Assembly (NCBI GenBank): GCA_022792295.1
Contig: JAAWAR010000040.1
Span: forward strand, 1 to 43,463
DNA length: 43,463 bases
Origin: Lachnospiraceae bacterium
GTDB lineage: Bacteria; Bacillota; Clostridia; Lachnospirales; Lachnospiraceae
Reading direction: 5' to 3'
The notes under the pieces are model-generated. The model made no database searches. It was not told where the DNA came from and saw only the letters and a list, made by a program, of their open reading frames with translations. Shown one piece after another: positions 23,689-32,842 of the stretch (within the stretch, counting starts at the first letter, position 1; every line of letters starts with the position of its first letter). The position numbers and the translations under genes were made by a program.

Positions 23689-25689
23689 TCAGCCTTCCAG
23701 CTCCAGCAGCATCTCTTTGACCTCCTTCATACGGTCGCGCAGCTTTGCCGCCTCCTCGAAATTTAATTCTGCCGCGGCCTGGCGCATCTTCTTCGCAAGC
23801 TCCTTCGCAAGTTTTGTAAGCTCCTTTGCATCCATAGATTCCGGGTCTTTCCGGAAATCCTCCTCGCTTCTCTCGGCCGCCCGGGAGATCGAGATCAGCT
23901 CCCGCACAGCCTTTTTGATGGTCTGCGGTGTGATTCCATGTTCCTCGTTATATTTTTTCTGGATATCCCGGCGCCTGTTCGTCTCGTCGATCGCCGCTTT
24001 CATGGAATCCGTCACTGTATCGGCATACATGATGACATGCCCGTCCGCATTCCGTGCTGCGCGGCCGATGGTCTGGATCAATGAGGTCTCGGATCGCAAA
24101 AAACCTTCCTTATCGGCATCCAGGATCGCCACCAGTGTGATCTCCGGAATATCCAATCCCTCCCGCAGCAGATTGATGCCGACAAGCACGTCAAACACAT
24201 CGAGACGCATGTCCCGTATGATCTCTGCCCGCTCCAATGTGTCTATATCCGAATGCAGGTACTTGACGCGGATTCCCGCCTCTCGGATATAATCGGTCAG
24301 ATCCTCTGCCATACGTTTTGTCAGCGTCGTGATCAGTACCTTATTATGATTCTCGATCTCTTTATTCAGTTCTCCGATCAGATCATCGATCTGTCCCTCT
24401 ACCGGACGCACAAAAATCTCCGGATCCAAAAGCCCCGTCGGGCGGATAATCTGCTCTGTGCGCAAAAGCTCATGCTCCGCCTCGTACACGGAGGGCGTCG
24501 CCGACACAAACAGCATCCGGCTGATATGGCTCTCGAACTCCTCGAAGCAAAGCGGCCTGTTGTCAAGCGCCGACGGCAGACGGAATCCATACTCGACCAG
24601 AGTCTTTTTCCGCGACCGGTCCCCAAAAAACATGCCCCGCACCTGCGGCAGTGTGATATGGGACTCATCCACGATAATCAAGAAATCCTCCGGGAAATAA
24701 TCCAACAGCGTACAGGGCGGTTCGCCCGGAAGCTGGCCGGTCAGATGTCTTGAATAGTTCTCAATTCCGGAGCAGAAACCGGTTTCCCGCATCATCTCTA
24801 CATCAAAATTGGTCCGCTCCGCAATCCGCTGTGCCTCCAAAAGCTTGTCCTCACTCTTGAAAAGGGTTACCTGCGCCTTCATCTCCTCAAGAATATTTTC
24901 TGCCGCCTGCAGCATCTTCTCCCGCGGCACAACATAATGCGACGCCGGAAAAATCGCCACATGCGCAAGCTGCGCACGCACCTCCCCGGTAAGGGGATCA
25001 ATCTCGGCAATCCGGTCCACCTCATCACCGAAAAATTCGATTCGAAACGCCTCATTCCCCGCATAAGCCGGAAACACCTCCAGCACATCCCCGCGCACGC
25101 GGAACGAGCCGCGCTTAAAATCCATCTCGTTGCGCGTATACTGAATGTCAATGAGCTTATGGATTACCTCGTCCCGGTCCTTTACCATCCCCGGCCGCAG
25201 TGAAACAACCATCTCTTTATAGTCAATCGGGCTCCCAAGGCCGTATATACAGGAGACAGAGGCCACAATAATCACATCGTTTCGCTCCGAGAGTGCCGCT
25301 GTCGCCGAATGCCGCAGCTTGTCGATCTCGTCATTGATCGCGGAATCCTTTTCAATATACGTATCCGTAGACGGGACATATGCCTCTGGCTGGTAGTAGT
25401 CGTAGTAGGACACAAAATACTCTACTGCGTTTTCAGGGAAAAATTCTTTGAACTCGCCGTATAGCTGTGCCGCCAACGTCTTATTGTGCGCGATTACCAA
25501 AGTGGGCTTGTTAAGCTGCTGGATCACATTTGCCATGGTAAAGGTTTTTCCTGACCCCGTAACACCCAGTAAAGTTTGGAACTGGTTGCCTTCCTGAAAG
25601 CCTTTCACCAAGGCATCTATCGCCTGGGGCTGGTCGCCGGTGGGCTTGTATTCACTGTGAAGTTTAAATATATTTTGTGCGGCCTGCAC
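23689..25689 (-). CDS. uvrB: Excinuclease ABC subunit B
   Basis: 666 residues from GTG at 25689: GGAGGTGG lies six bases before it, while the TTG at 25704 would put the ribosome site inside the gene. Walker A GVTGSGKT (about 42-49), the damage-probing beta-hairpin [20 protein letters not shown] (about 96-115), DESHITLPQ Walker B, SATPS, helicase motif VI region [13 protein letters not shown], and the C-terminal UVR domain ([20 protein letters not shown]). UvrB verifies damage and loads UvrC in nucleotide excision repair. uvrA, the usual neighbour, is not found downstream; feo genes are there instead. Confidence 0.97.
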   Translation of the reverse strand: MQAAQNIFKLHSEYKPTGDQPQAIDALVKGFQEGNQFQTLLGVTGSGKTFTMANVIQQLNKPTLVIAHNKTLAAQLYGEFKEFFPENAVEYFVSYYDYYQPEAYVPSTDTYIEKDSAINDEIDKLRHSATAALSERNDVIIVASVSCIYGLGSPIDYKEMVVSLRPGMVKDRDEVIHKLIDIQYTRNEMDFKRGSFRVRGDVLEVFPAYAGNEAFRIEFFGDEVDRIAEIDPLTGEVRAQLAHVAIFPASHYVVPREKMLQAAENILEEMKAQVTLFKSEDKLLEAQRIAERTNFDVEMMRETGFCSGIENYSRHLTGQLPGEPPCTLLDYFPEDFLIIVDESHITLPQVRGMFFGDRSRKKTLVEYGFRLPSALDNRPLCFEEFESHISRMLFVSATPSVYEAEHELLRTEQIIRPTGLLDPEIFVRPVEGQIDDLIGELNKEIENHNKVLITTLTKRMAEDLTDYIREAGIRVKYLHSDIDTLERAEIIRDMRLDVFDVLVGINLLREGLDIPEITLVAILDADKEGFLRSETSLIQTIGRAARNADGHVIMYADTVTDSMKAAIDETNRRRDIQKKYNEEHGITPQTIKKAVRELISISRAAERSEEDFRKDPESMDAKELTKLAKELAKKMRQAAAELNFEEAAKLRDRMKEVKEMLLELEG

Positions 25690-25901
25690 AAATACCACCT
25701 CCAAAATCCATGCTTATTGAACTGCTGACGTTCAGTTCGATATAGTAAAAGGGTTCGCCTATTTACCAGAAATTCGCCGAGATACATGTCCTGTTTTCTA
25801 AAAAAGGCCCTTCAACGAATTTAGGTTACGAAGCTCAATTTTCCGAACTATATGAAAGTAATAAACGATTGCAGACAAATTGAGAAATAAAACTGAGATT
25901 C

Positions 25902-25941
25902 ATTATAACATACCACATCTCATTTGTCTATATAAGACAAA
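25902..25941 (-). promoter_or_regulatory. Probable uvrB promoter with a palindrome over the -35
   Basis: Minus strand TAGACA (plus 25925-25930), 17 bases, TATAAT (25902-25907); the leader to the GTG is about 200 bases. A perfect 7-bp inverted repeat TTTGTCT-ATATA-AGACAAA (25923-25941) covers the -35. It does not match the LexA pattern GAAC-N4-GTTC. A second repeat GAACTG-N8-CAGTTC lies at 25719-25738. Confidence 0.55.
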
Positions 25942-26072
25942 CATTTGTTTGTTTTATTGCAGACCCATTTCCCTTCCTTAGTTTATATAAATACAGCTTT
26001 CGTCCGGGCTTTCTGCCGCCTCTGAATTCGTTTCCGGCAAATAAGCCCCTCATATCAATCATTATATCCCGC

Positions 26073-26384
26073 TCAGCTACTCTCAACAGGCAAGGGGACA
26101 CACATCGCCCGGAAAGAAATAGCCTCCCTCTGTTCCTCCCCAACTGCCTTCAGCAGGCAAGGGGACACACATCGCCCGGAAAAAAATAACCTCCCTCTGT
26201 TCCTCCCCAGCTGCCTTCAGCAGGTAAAGGGACACACGCCGCCTGGGAGGAAATGACCTCCCTCTGTTCCTCCTCAGCTGCCTTCAGCAGGCAAAGGGAC
26301 ACACGCCGCCTGGGAGGAAATGACCTCCCTCTGTTCCTCCTCAGCTACCCTCAGAAGACAAGGGAGACACACGCCGCCAGATAA
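26073..26384. repeat. 67-bp tandem repeat array, about 4.5 copies
   Basis: Units begin near CAGGCAAGGGGACACAC at 26087, 26154, 26221, 26288 and a partial one at 26355, each exactly 67 bases apart. Units 1-2 and 3-4 form two subtypes: ATCGCCCGGAAA versus GCCGCCTGGGAGGAAATGA. Only units 3 and 4 carry a GGGAGG-AAATGA-CCTCCC hairpin. No ORF spans the array. 25942-26072 before it holds nothing recognised. Confidence 0.9.
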
Positions 26385-26407
26385 TACCAAAAGAAGGTAC
26401 TTGGGAC

Positions 26408-26440
26408 GTGTGCTCCCCCTGTCCGCTGAGGGCAGCTTTG
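26408..26440. repeat. Inverted partial copy of the 67-bp unit
   Basis: GTGTGCTCCCCCTGTC and the following GCTGAGGGCAGCTTTG resemble the reverse complement of part of the tandem unit (GTGTGTCCCCTTGCC and GCTGAAGGCAGCTG). With the last unit it makes GGGAGACACACG...CGTGTGCTCCC, a stem closing over about 30 bases. It sits just past the MATE gene stop. Confidence 0.6.
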
Positions 26441-26465
26441 CAGCAAAAAAGGCCCGGAGGCGCCG

Positions 26466-27740
26466 TTACATTCCAGCCTCGGCCTTCTGCGGCACGGAAA
26501 ACATCCGCTCTCTCCATTTTCTCCTTACGGCGGGCAAGGCAAGCAAAACCGCTTTGCATACATTGTCCGCAATCATGCACCACCAGACTGCGTAGAGCTC
26601 CATCTGCCATCTGCGCACGCACAGCCAGGTAAACAGGATTCGGATCCCCCACATACTCCCGGTCTCAACGACAAACGAATAACGCGTCCTGCCCAGCCCG
26701 TAATAGATTCCCTCCAGCACTACCATCAGGCCGAAAAACGGCTCAGAAAAGGCTACCAGGCGCAGCATCCTCGCACCCAGTCCGGCCACATGCGCGCTGC
26801 TCGTGAATACGCGCATAAGCGGATTCGACACATGGTAAAGGAAAATTCCGCTCAGGCACATAAAGCCCACTGTGACCGTCACACTTAAAAGTGCCGTCTT
26901 TTCCAGCCTTACAAAATCCCCCTCTCCTAGGTCCGTTCCCACAATGGCAGAGGTCGCTGTCCGAAGGCCGTAGCCCGGTATATAAAAGCAGGTTTCGGCC
27001 GTCACCGCGATCGAATGCGCCGCAAATACCGTAGTCCCCATATCCGAAACCAGGCTGGCAAACACCACGTATCCCAGACAGGAGGCGACGCTGGTTCCCA
27101 AAACCGGCAAGCCTATCCTTTTGCATTCCCAAAGGACAGGGAGGTCAACGGCAAATTCATGCCAGTTCCAGTGCAGGCAGCTGTTTTTCCGATAAGCGCA
27201 CAGCATAAGTGTCCCGGAAACCGTATAGGAAACGGCCGACGCAATCGCCGCCCCGGCTACTCCAAGGCCCATCGTGTAGATAAAAAGTCCGTTCAAAAGC
27301 ACATTCACCCCGTTTGCCGCCATGTTGATGAGCATCGGCGTGCGGGTATCCTTCGTCGCCCGAATCGCTGCGCCGAGCACTGTATTCATCGTCCGGAACA
27401 CCATGGGAAGGCATACAATAAAAAAGTACCGGGAAGCTTCCTTTTGAATGGCACGCTCCGCCCCCATCCAGACCGGGATCCAAGGGCTAAGCAGCAGGGA
27501 AATACTGCCGGTAACACAGCCGCTTGCCACGGCCAGAAAAAGGGCCTGCTTTGCAATAATACCGACACGCTCCCTGTCTTTGCTCCCCACGGCTCTGGAG
27601 ATCAGCGCAAGGACTGCGATGCCGGCCGCACTGTTAACACTGTTGATCAGCCAGCTCACGGTCATCGTGATGCTGACTGAAGCCGTGGCCGTCTCACCCA
27701 GGCGGCCTACCATGGCGGTATCCACATACTGCAGAAACAT
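26466..27740 (-). CDS. MATE-family multidrug/toxin exporter (5' end frameshifted)
   Basis: 424 residues from ATG 27740. Ten or more membrane helices; LQYVDTAMVGRLGETATASV at the start and RTMNTVLGAAIRATKDTRTP in the middle are standard MATE segments. It exports cationic compounds against H+ or Na+. The reading frame is open back to 27822 and encodes LAVPTILEELL, the missing start of helix 1, but has no start codon. A GTG at 27825, overlapping the stop of the M20 gene (GTGAATAA), gives NKKGGSAELLSALLF and would join it if the T6 run (plus 27777-27782, shown as A) were T5. So the gene is broken by one base there, or the run is misread. ATG 27740 does have GGAGGAG upstream. Confidence 0.82.
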   Translation of the reverse strand: MFLQYVDTAMVGRLGETATASVSITMTVSWLINSVNSAAGIAVLALISRAVGSKDRERVGIIAKQALFLAVASGCVTGSISLLLSPWIPVWMGAERAIQKEASRYFFIVCLPMVFRTMNTVLGAAIRATKDTRTPMLINMAANGVNVLLNGLFIYTMGLGVAGAAIASAVSYTVSGTLMLCAYRKNSCLHWNWHEFAVDLPVLWECKRIGLPVLGTSVASCLGYVVFASLVSDMGTTVFAAHSIAVTAETCFYIPGYGLRTATSAIVGTDLGEGDFVRLEKTALLSVTVTVGFMCLSGIFLYHVSNPLMRVFTSSAHVAGLGARMLRLVAFSEPFFGLMVVLEGIYYGLGRTRYSFVVETGSMWGIRILFTWLCVRRWQMELYAVWWCMIADNVCKAVLLALPAVRRKWRERMFSVPQKAEAGM

Positions 27741-27817
27741 CGCAAGAAGCTCCTCCAGAATTGTAGGGACCGCCAGAAAAAAGCAGCGCAGAAAGCAATT
27801 CTGCGCTGCCGCCCTTC

Positions 27818-29062
27818 TTATTCACCTTTCTTCTCTGCCCGTCTTTCCAAAATCGGCGTGCTCACGCCCTCAAGGCCCACTAATGCCAGAAGAATCAGAA
27901 GCGTCCTCTGGGGGCTCTTGAATTCATCCACGGGCTTGAACCACTCCTCCAGGGAATGTCCTCCCCCGCCTATGCCGCCGCGTCCGACCGTAATAGCCGG
28001 TATCCCGCTCACGATCGCCATATTGCTGTCCGTGGGCGCCGCTCCCTCTGGATTGGGCTTATGTTCAATCCCCATCTGCTTTAAGCAGGCCCTTCCGACC
28101 CGGGCAATCGTCACATCCCCACTCTGCGGAGCTACCGGAAGATCCCCGATTACCTCGATCGTATACGTGAGCTTGTCCGGGCTCTCCCATCTGGCGTTTT
28201 CCTCCTCTGCCGCCTCATGAACTGCGGCTCTAAGCTTCCTCTCTAACTCCGCCAGCTCCTCTTTTCCGTTTGAGCGTATATCAACCTGCATCTCCATCTC
28301 TCTGGCAATCGCAGTCGCCCCGGTTCCTCCGGACACAACCCCCACATTGAACGTTGTCTTCGGAGTTTCGGGTACCGTAAACGCCGCGATCTTTGCAATC
28401 GCGCCCCCCAGTGCATAAGCCGGATTCGGCGTACCGAATGCCATAAAACTGTGCCCGCCGACGCCATGGAATACGATTTTAAGACGCAGACTCCCCGTTC
28501 CAGCGTGCGTCAGGGCATTCGCATTGGGGAGATCAATGCTGATAAACCCGTCCAGGTCCGGCAACGTTTTGCACAGATGCCGGATTCCGCGCATGCCGCC
28601 AAGATTTTCCTCCCCCACGTCACTGCCGATGATAATATCTCCGACCGTCCGGATTCCACAGGCCTTCACGGCGCGCAGGATCGAGAGGATCTCTGCCATG
28701 CCGCGGGTATCGTCGCAGATTCCCGGACAGCAGATTTTTCCATCCGGTGTTCTTCGGACTGTAAGATCGGTATCCAGAGGAAAGACTGTATCGCAGTGCG
28801 CCGTAATCAATACCTTCGGGCCCTCTCCCCTTCCCTTGATCACTGTATAAACGTTGGATACCTCATCAACCGTCACGTTCTCATAGCCGATCTCCTTTAC
28901 CATTTCGGCAAACCGCGCCGCCTTTTTCTCCTCATGGTTGGACCATGCCGGAATCTGGGCCAGCGCAATCTGCTGCTCCAACGTGTGCTCCCTGTCCTCC
29001 TCGATGAATGTGAGGGCACGTTTAAACTGTTCGCTGTTGAAAATGTCTTCGATCCGCTTCAT
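27818..29062 (-). CDS. M20-family peptidase (PepT/carboxypeptidase-like)
   Basis: 414 residues. Metal ligands: ITAHCDTVFP (about 86-95), CDDTRGMAEILSILRA (about 115-130), GSDVGEENLGGMRG with the catalytic Glu pair (about 144-157), and GGGGHSLEEWF near the end (about 375). The lid domain is complete, with GVGGHSFMAFGTPNPAYALG supplying the lid His that reaches the partner subunit. It should be a dimeric di-zinc aminopeptidase or amidohydrolase. Own promoter at 29095-29123. Its stop overlaps the probable start of the MATE gene, so the two form an operon. Confidence 0.9.
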   Translation of the reverse strand: MKRIEDIFNSEQFKRALTFIEEDREHTLEQQIALAQIPAWSNHEEKKAARFAEMVKEIGYENVTVDEVSNVYTVIKGRGEGPKVLITAHCDTVFPLDTDLTVRRTPDGKICCPGICDDTRGMAEILSILRAVKACGIRTVGDIIIGSDVGEENLGGMRGIRHLCKTLPDLDGFISIDLPNANALTHAGTGSLRLKIVFHGVGGHSFMAFGTPNPAYALGGAIAKIAAFTVPETPKTTFNVGVVSGGTGATAIAREMEMQVDIRSNGKEELAELERKLRAAVHEAAEEENARWESPDKLTYTIEVIGDLPVAPQSGDVTIARVGRACLKQMGIEHKPNPEGAAPTDSNMAIVSGIPAITVGRGGIGGGGHSLEEWFKPVDEFKSPQRTLLILLALVGLEGVSTPILERRAEKKGE

Positions 29063-29094
29063 ACTTCCTTGGCTCCTTTTCCTAGTTTGTTTCT

Positions 29095-29123
29095 ATTTTA
29101 AAGCAAATCCGGCGCCGGGTCAA
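29095..29123 (-). promoter_or_regulatory. Promoter of the M20 peptidase-MATE operon
   Basis: Minus strand TTGACC (plus 29118-29123), 17 bases, TAAAAT (29095-29100). The spacer contains the palindrome CGGCGCCG. Confidence 0.75.
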
Positions 29124-29131
29124 TCCCCTCA

Positions 29132-29455
29132 TTAAAACGATACGATAAGACGCATTTTAAATCGTTTTGCACTGTATACGGCATGAGGAATCTTCTTTGG
29201 CATGATAAGCGTTTCCCCGCCCTTAAAATAAATATCTCACCGCCTGCCGCAAATCTGCCCTTGTCTTCCAGGACTGCCACCGTCGTATCTGCGCCCGAAA
29301 CATGTGTAAAGATTTCCCTATCCCGGTTAAACGAACAGATTATCAGGCCGGCCGCCTCATCCTGCACTAACGTTTTTCCAGGGGGCCGGATACTTTTGGT
29401 ATTCGGCCTGCTCCTTTAACTGCAGCTTTGCCTGCTTTTCAATATTTTTGTATAT
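29132..29455 (-). pseudogene. Cupin-domain protein gene with at least two frameshifts
   Basis: Three consecutive frames make one small cupin: YKNIEKQAKLQLKEQAEYQK, then KTLVQDEAAGLIICSF and VAVLEDKGRFAAGGEIFILR, then ETLIMPKKIPHAVYSAKRF and KMRLIVSF with a stop at 29132-29134. The first break lies at the A5 run (plus T run 29373-29377), where one base fewer restores WKTLVQDE. The second lies at or near the G-run (plus 29215-29218), where one base more restores AGETLIMP. No ATG is found; ATA (29455-29453) follows AAAGGAG at eight bases. It lies directly behind the ferredoxin gene, its likely operon partner. Cupins of this type are small metal-binding barrels, function unknown. Confidence 0.75.
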
Positions 29456-29459
29456 ACTG

Positions 29460-30065
29460 TCAGCTCCTTTCCCTCTCTAAAATCTTCCCGTTAATGGAAA
29501 CCGCTGCAACCTGCTGCGGAATACATTTTTGGCTGTTTTCCAACGCCCTTTTCACTGCCGTCTCAAGCCCTTTGCAGCAGGGAACCTCCATGCGCAGGAC
29601 GGTGACGTTTTCTATGTTGTTATGTTTCAGGATTTCTGTAAGCTTTTCACTGTAATCGACCGGATCAAGCTTTGGGCAGCCGATCAACGTGACCCTGCCA
29701 TCCATGTAATCACGGTGAATGGCTGCATACGCATACGCTGTACAGTCCGCTGCGACTAACAGCTTTGCGCCGTCAAAGTATGGTGCGTTCACAGGTACTA
29801 ACCGAAGCTGGCAGGGCCATTGGCCAAGTCTGGAACGAGAGGCGGCGACAGCCTCTGCATCATAAGCTGGCGCTTCCCGTTCCTCGAAGGTGATCGCACC
29901 GCACGGACATTTCGGCAGGCAGTCTCCCAGTCCGTCACAATAGTCCTCGCAGACAAGCCGCGCCTTTCCCTCTTTCATCTCAATCGCGCCCTCATGGCAC
30001 GCCTTCACACATTCGCCGCAGCCGTTGCATTTGTTCTCGTCAATTTTTATGATTCTTCTTATCAT
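29460..30065 (-). CDS. 4Fe-4S ferredoxin-type protein
   Basis: 201 residues from ATG 30065 (AGGAG six bases upstream). Two cluster-binding motifs: CNGCGECVKACHEGA (about 13-27) and CEDYCDGLGDCLPKCPCGAI (about 39-58). Then a domain (about 95-200) with cysteines at IGCPKLDP and EVPCCKGLETAVKRALE. Proteins with this layout are frequent in anaerobes beside cupin genes; they probably pass electrons, acceptor unknown. It is followed at once by the broken cupin gene. A clear promoter was not found in the 337-base gap upstream. Confidence 0.88.
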   Translation of the reverse strand: MIRRIIKIDENKCNGCGECVKACHEGAIEMKEGKARLVCEDYCDGLGDCLPKCPCGAITFEEREAPAYDAEAVAASRSRLGQWPCQLRLVPVNAPYFDGAKLLVAADCTAYAYAAIHRDYMDGRVTLIGCPKLDPVDYSEKLTEILKHNNIENVTVLRMEVPCCKGLETAVKRALENSQKCIPQQVAAVSINGKILERERS

Positions 30066-30368
30066 GTCTCCTGCCTCCTCACTTTTATAAATTTCTCCTA
30101 TGCTCTTTAGTAGAAAAAGAATTCTGCACAGCATGATTCCTTACCGCCGCAGTGCGAGCTCTTACGCCAAAGTGACCGCACTCCACACAAGGCCGTGCTT
30201 CATTGAGATAAACCCGCAACTATGTCAGGAAACGATCCCTCATGGCACACAGTACCCTCACTCCGTGCAGGGCTGCACTCCGCCGGGACGCAACCTGCAT
30301 CTCCTGATCCGACAAGGCTTTTTGTATCACAGGAGAGCCCGGATAACTTTCCTGTGATGCAAAAAGCC
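30066..30368. other. Intergenic region with a 19-bp hairpin
   Basis: No gene is seen between the ferredoxin gene and pnp. GGCTTTTTGTATCACAGGA (30316-30334) pairs with 30350-30368 with one mismatch. A shorter hairpin GTGCAG-GG-CTGCAC lies near 30266-30279. A GCATCACAGG-like piece recurs at 9305-9314, hinting at a small dispersed repeat family. Confidence 0.5.
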
Positions 30369-30389
30369 GCCGGTTAAACCGGCGGCCCT
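30361..30389 (-). terminator. Terminator of pnp
   Basis: On the minus strand GCCGCCGG-TTTAA-CCGGCGGC is followed by TTTTTGC. The stem begins 17 bases past the pnp stop. It shares bases with the neighbouring 19-bp hairpin, so the two structures are alternative. Confidence 0.85.
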
Positions 30390-30402
30390 GGTATACAATG
30401 CC

Positions 30403-32637
30403 TTACTCCTCGCGGCTCTCTCTCCGCTCGCGCCTGTCATCGCGGCGTTCGCGGTCGCCGCCCCGCCGATCGCGGTCACGGCCTCCGTCGCGGCTTCCGC
30501 CTCGGCGGTCGTTTCTCGGCTCCGGACGCGCCAGCTTTTCAAGGTCAGCCGTCATGTCCTCCGGGCGCATCGTCAGATTGATCCGTCCCATATGGTCCAC
30601 CTCAATGACACGTACCGTCACGACGTCACCGATCTTTACAACATCCTCCACCTTGCCCACGCGCTTCTCGCAGAGCTTGGAAATATGGACCATGCCGTCC
30701 TTATTCGGAGCCAGCTCGACAAATGCGCCAAATTCCATGATCCGGACGACCTTGCCCGTATAGATCATACCCGGCTGCGCGTCAGTCACAATATTCTTGA
30801 CGATGGAGATTGCCTGGTCAATCATCTCCTGGTCAGTGCCGCAAATGTTTACGGCTCCGTCATCCGTAATGTCAATCTTCACACCGGTCTCAGCGATAAT
30901 TCCGTTGATTACCTTGCCCTGCTTGCCGACCACATCGCCGATCTTCATCGGGTCAATCATGATCTGGCTGATCTTCGGAGCATACTTAGAAAGCTGCTTG
31001 CGCGGCTCCGAAATAACCGGCGCCATGATCTGATCCATGATATAAAGGCGCGCTTCGCGGCAGCGGCGGATCGCCTCCTCGATAATCGGCCGGGTCAGGC
31101 CATGAATCTTAATATCCATCTGAATCGCCGTGATTCCCTTGTGCGTGCCGCCGACCTTAAAGTCCATATCGCCGAAGAAGTCCTCAAGTCCCTGAATATC
31201 CGTAAGCACCAGGTACTCATCATCCGTCTCGCCCGTCACCAGGCCGCAGGATATACCCGCCACCATGGATTTAATCGGGACACCGGCCGCCATCAAAGAC
31301 AGGGTCGAGGCACAAATGCTGGCCTGGGAAGTGGAACCGTTTGATTCCATGGTCTCCGACACGGTACGAATCGCGTACGGAAATTCCTCCTCGCTCGGCA
31401 GCACCGGAATAAGCGCTCTCTCCGCAAGTGCACCATGACCGATCTCACGGCGTCCCGGACCTCTTGACGGCTTCGTCTCGCCGACGGAGAAGGACGGGAA
31501 ATTATAATGGTGCATGTATCTCTTAGTCGTCTCGTTCTCATCGAGGCCGTCCAACCGCTGTGCCTCGGAGAGCGGAGCCAGCGTACAGGCGTTTAAAATC
31601 TGCGTCTGTCCGCGGGTAAACATGCCGGAACCGTGTACGCGCGGCAAAAGATCAATCTCGGCGGCCAGCGGGCGGATCTCGTCGATCCGGCGGCCATCCG
31701 GACGTTTGTGATCCTTTAAGATCATCTTACGGACCGTCTTCTTCTGATACTGATAAACCGCATCACCGATAAGCGGAAGCCATTCCTCATTCTCCGCAAA
31801 ATGCTCCTCTAAGCGCTCTGTGATCGCACGGATATTGTCCTCGCGCGTCTGCTTGTCATCCGTAAAGACCGCTTTCTCCATCTCGGCCGGCGGCACGATC
31901 TCCTTAATCGCCGCAAACAGCTCCTCCGGAATTGCACAGCTCTCATAGGTATGCTTCTCTTTTCCGCACTCGGCTACGATTCGGTCAATGAACCGGATAA
32001 TCTCCTGATTTACCTCGTGAGCCTTGAAGATGGCCTCGAGCATCTTGTCCTCCGGGACCTCCTTCGCACCGGCCTCGATCATAATTACCTTTTCCCTTGT
32101 GGACGCGACGGTCAGGGTAAGCTCCGATACCTGCCTCTGTGCTGCGGTCGGGTTGATAATCAGCTCACCGTCGATCAGGCCCACCTGCGTGGTCGCGCAC
32201 GGGCCGTCAAACGGAATATCGGAGATGCTTGTTGCGATCGCAGAGCCTAACATCGCAGTAAGCTCCGGGCTGCACTCCGGGTCTACGGACATGACTATAT
32301 TATCCAGCGTCACATCATTCCGATAATCCTTGGGGAACAGCGGACGCATCGGCCGGTCGATCACACGGGCGGTCAATACCGCGTTCTCAGAGGCCTTGCC
32401 CTCTCTGCGGTTAAATCCACCGGGGATTTTTCCGACTGCATACATTTTTTCTTCAAATTCCACGCTGAGCGGGAAGAAGTCAATTCCGTCCCTCGGCTTT
32501 GTAGACGCAGTCGCCGTAGACAGGACGATTGTGTCTCCGTAATGCATAAACGCCGCACCGTTGGCCTGTTTCCCTACACGGCCCACCTCTACCGTCAGAG
32601 TTCTGCCGGCAAGTTCCATGGAAAAACTTTTAAACAT
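30403..32637 (-). CDS. pnp: Polyribonucleotide nucleotidyltransferase
   Basis: 744 residues. Two RNase PH domains (about 10-225 and 320-545) flank a helical linker; FTRGQTQILNACTLAPLSEA marks the second, and GPGRREIGHGALAERAL is the family's phosphate-site motif. Then a KH domain (about 555-615, IMIDPMKIGDVVGKQGKVIN) and an S1 domain (about 620-690, GAFVELAPNKDGMVHISKLC). It degrades RNA 3' to 5' with phosphate. The tail from about 700 is almost all Arg, Asp, Gly and Glu (RDGGRDRDRRGGDRERRDD) and may bind RNA. ATG 32637 with AGGAG upstream. Downstream of rpsO as in most Firmicutes. Confidence 0.97.
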   Translation of the reverse strand: MFKSFSMELAGRTLTVEVGRVGKQANGAAFMHYGDTIVLSTATASTKPRDGIDFFPLSVEFEEKMYAVGKIPGGFNRREGKASENAVLTARVIDRPMRPLFPKDYRNDVTLDNIVMSVDPECSPELTAMLGSAIATSISDIPFDGPCATTQVGLIDGELIINPTAAQRQVSELTLTVASTREKVIMIEAGAKEVPEDKMLEAIFKAHEVNQEIIRFIDRIVAECGKEKHTYESCAIPEELFAAIKEIVPPAEMEKAVFTDDKQTREDNIRAITERLEEHFAENEEWLPLIGDAVYQYQKKTVRKMILKDHKRPDGRRIDEIRPLAAEIDLLPRVHGSGMFTRGQTQILNACTLAPLSEAQRLDGLDENETTKRYMHHYNFPSFSVGETKPSRGPGRREIGHGALAERALIPVLPSEEEFPYAIRTVSETMESNGSTSQASICASTLSLMAAGVPIKSMVAGISCGLVTGETDDEYLVLTDIQGLEDFFGDMDFKVGGTHKGITAIQMDIKIHGLTRPIIEEAIRRCREARLYIMDQIMAPVISEPRKQLSKYAPKISQIMIDPMKIGDVVGKQGKVINGIIAETGVKIDITDDGAVNICGTDQEMIDQAISIVKNIVTDAQPGMIYTGKVVRIMEFGAFVELAPNKDGMVHISKLCEKRVGKVEDVVKIGDVVTVRVIEVDHMGRINLTMRPEDMTADLEKLARPEPRNDRRGGSRDGGRDRDRRGGDRERRDDRRERRESREE

Positions 32638-32758
32638 GATTTTTCTCCTTTTCTTTTTTCCACAGCAGAAGATGCCGAAACTACTGAACTATGCACGAGC
32701 CCCGTTCATGCACACTTTAGCGGTCTCGGAATCTGCTTCCGCTGCAAGAGATAATGTG

Positions 32759-32789
32759 TCGTTACAGGGTAGCTGAAAAACTGTAACGA
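32759..32789. promoter_or_regulatory. Hairpin in the rpsO-pnp gap
   Basis: TCGTTACAG (32759-32767) pairs with CTGTAACGA (32781-32789). It could be a target for ribonuclease processing of the pnp leader, as in the rpsO-pnp arrangement of other bacteria, or a weak terminator of rpsO. No strong pnp promoter was found in 32638-32842. Confidence 0.45.
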
Positions 32790-32842
32790 TAAATAATACA
32801 AGGGCGGAGTACATTCCTGCGCCCCACCCTCAAGCTTCTGCC

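Noticed and set aside
25719-25738. LexA box before uvrB (GAACTG...CAGTTC)
   Set aside because: Spacing is eight bases between arms; the Firmicutes LexA pattern needs GAAC-N4-GTTC.
26073-26384. CRISPR array
   Set aside because: The whole 67-base unit repeats; there are no unique spacers and no cas genes.
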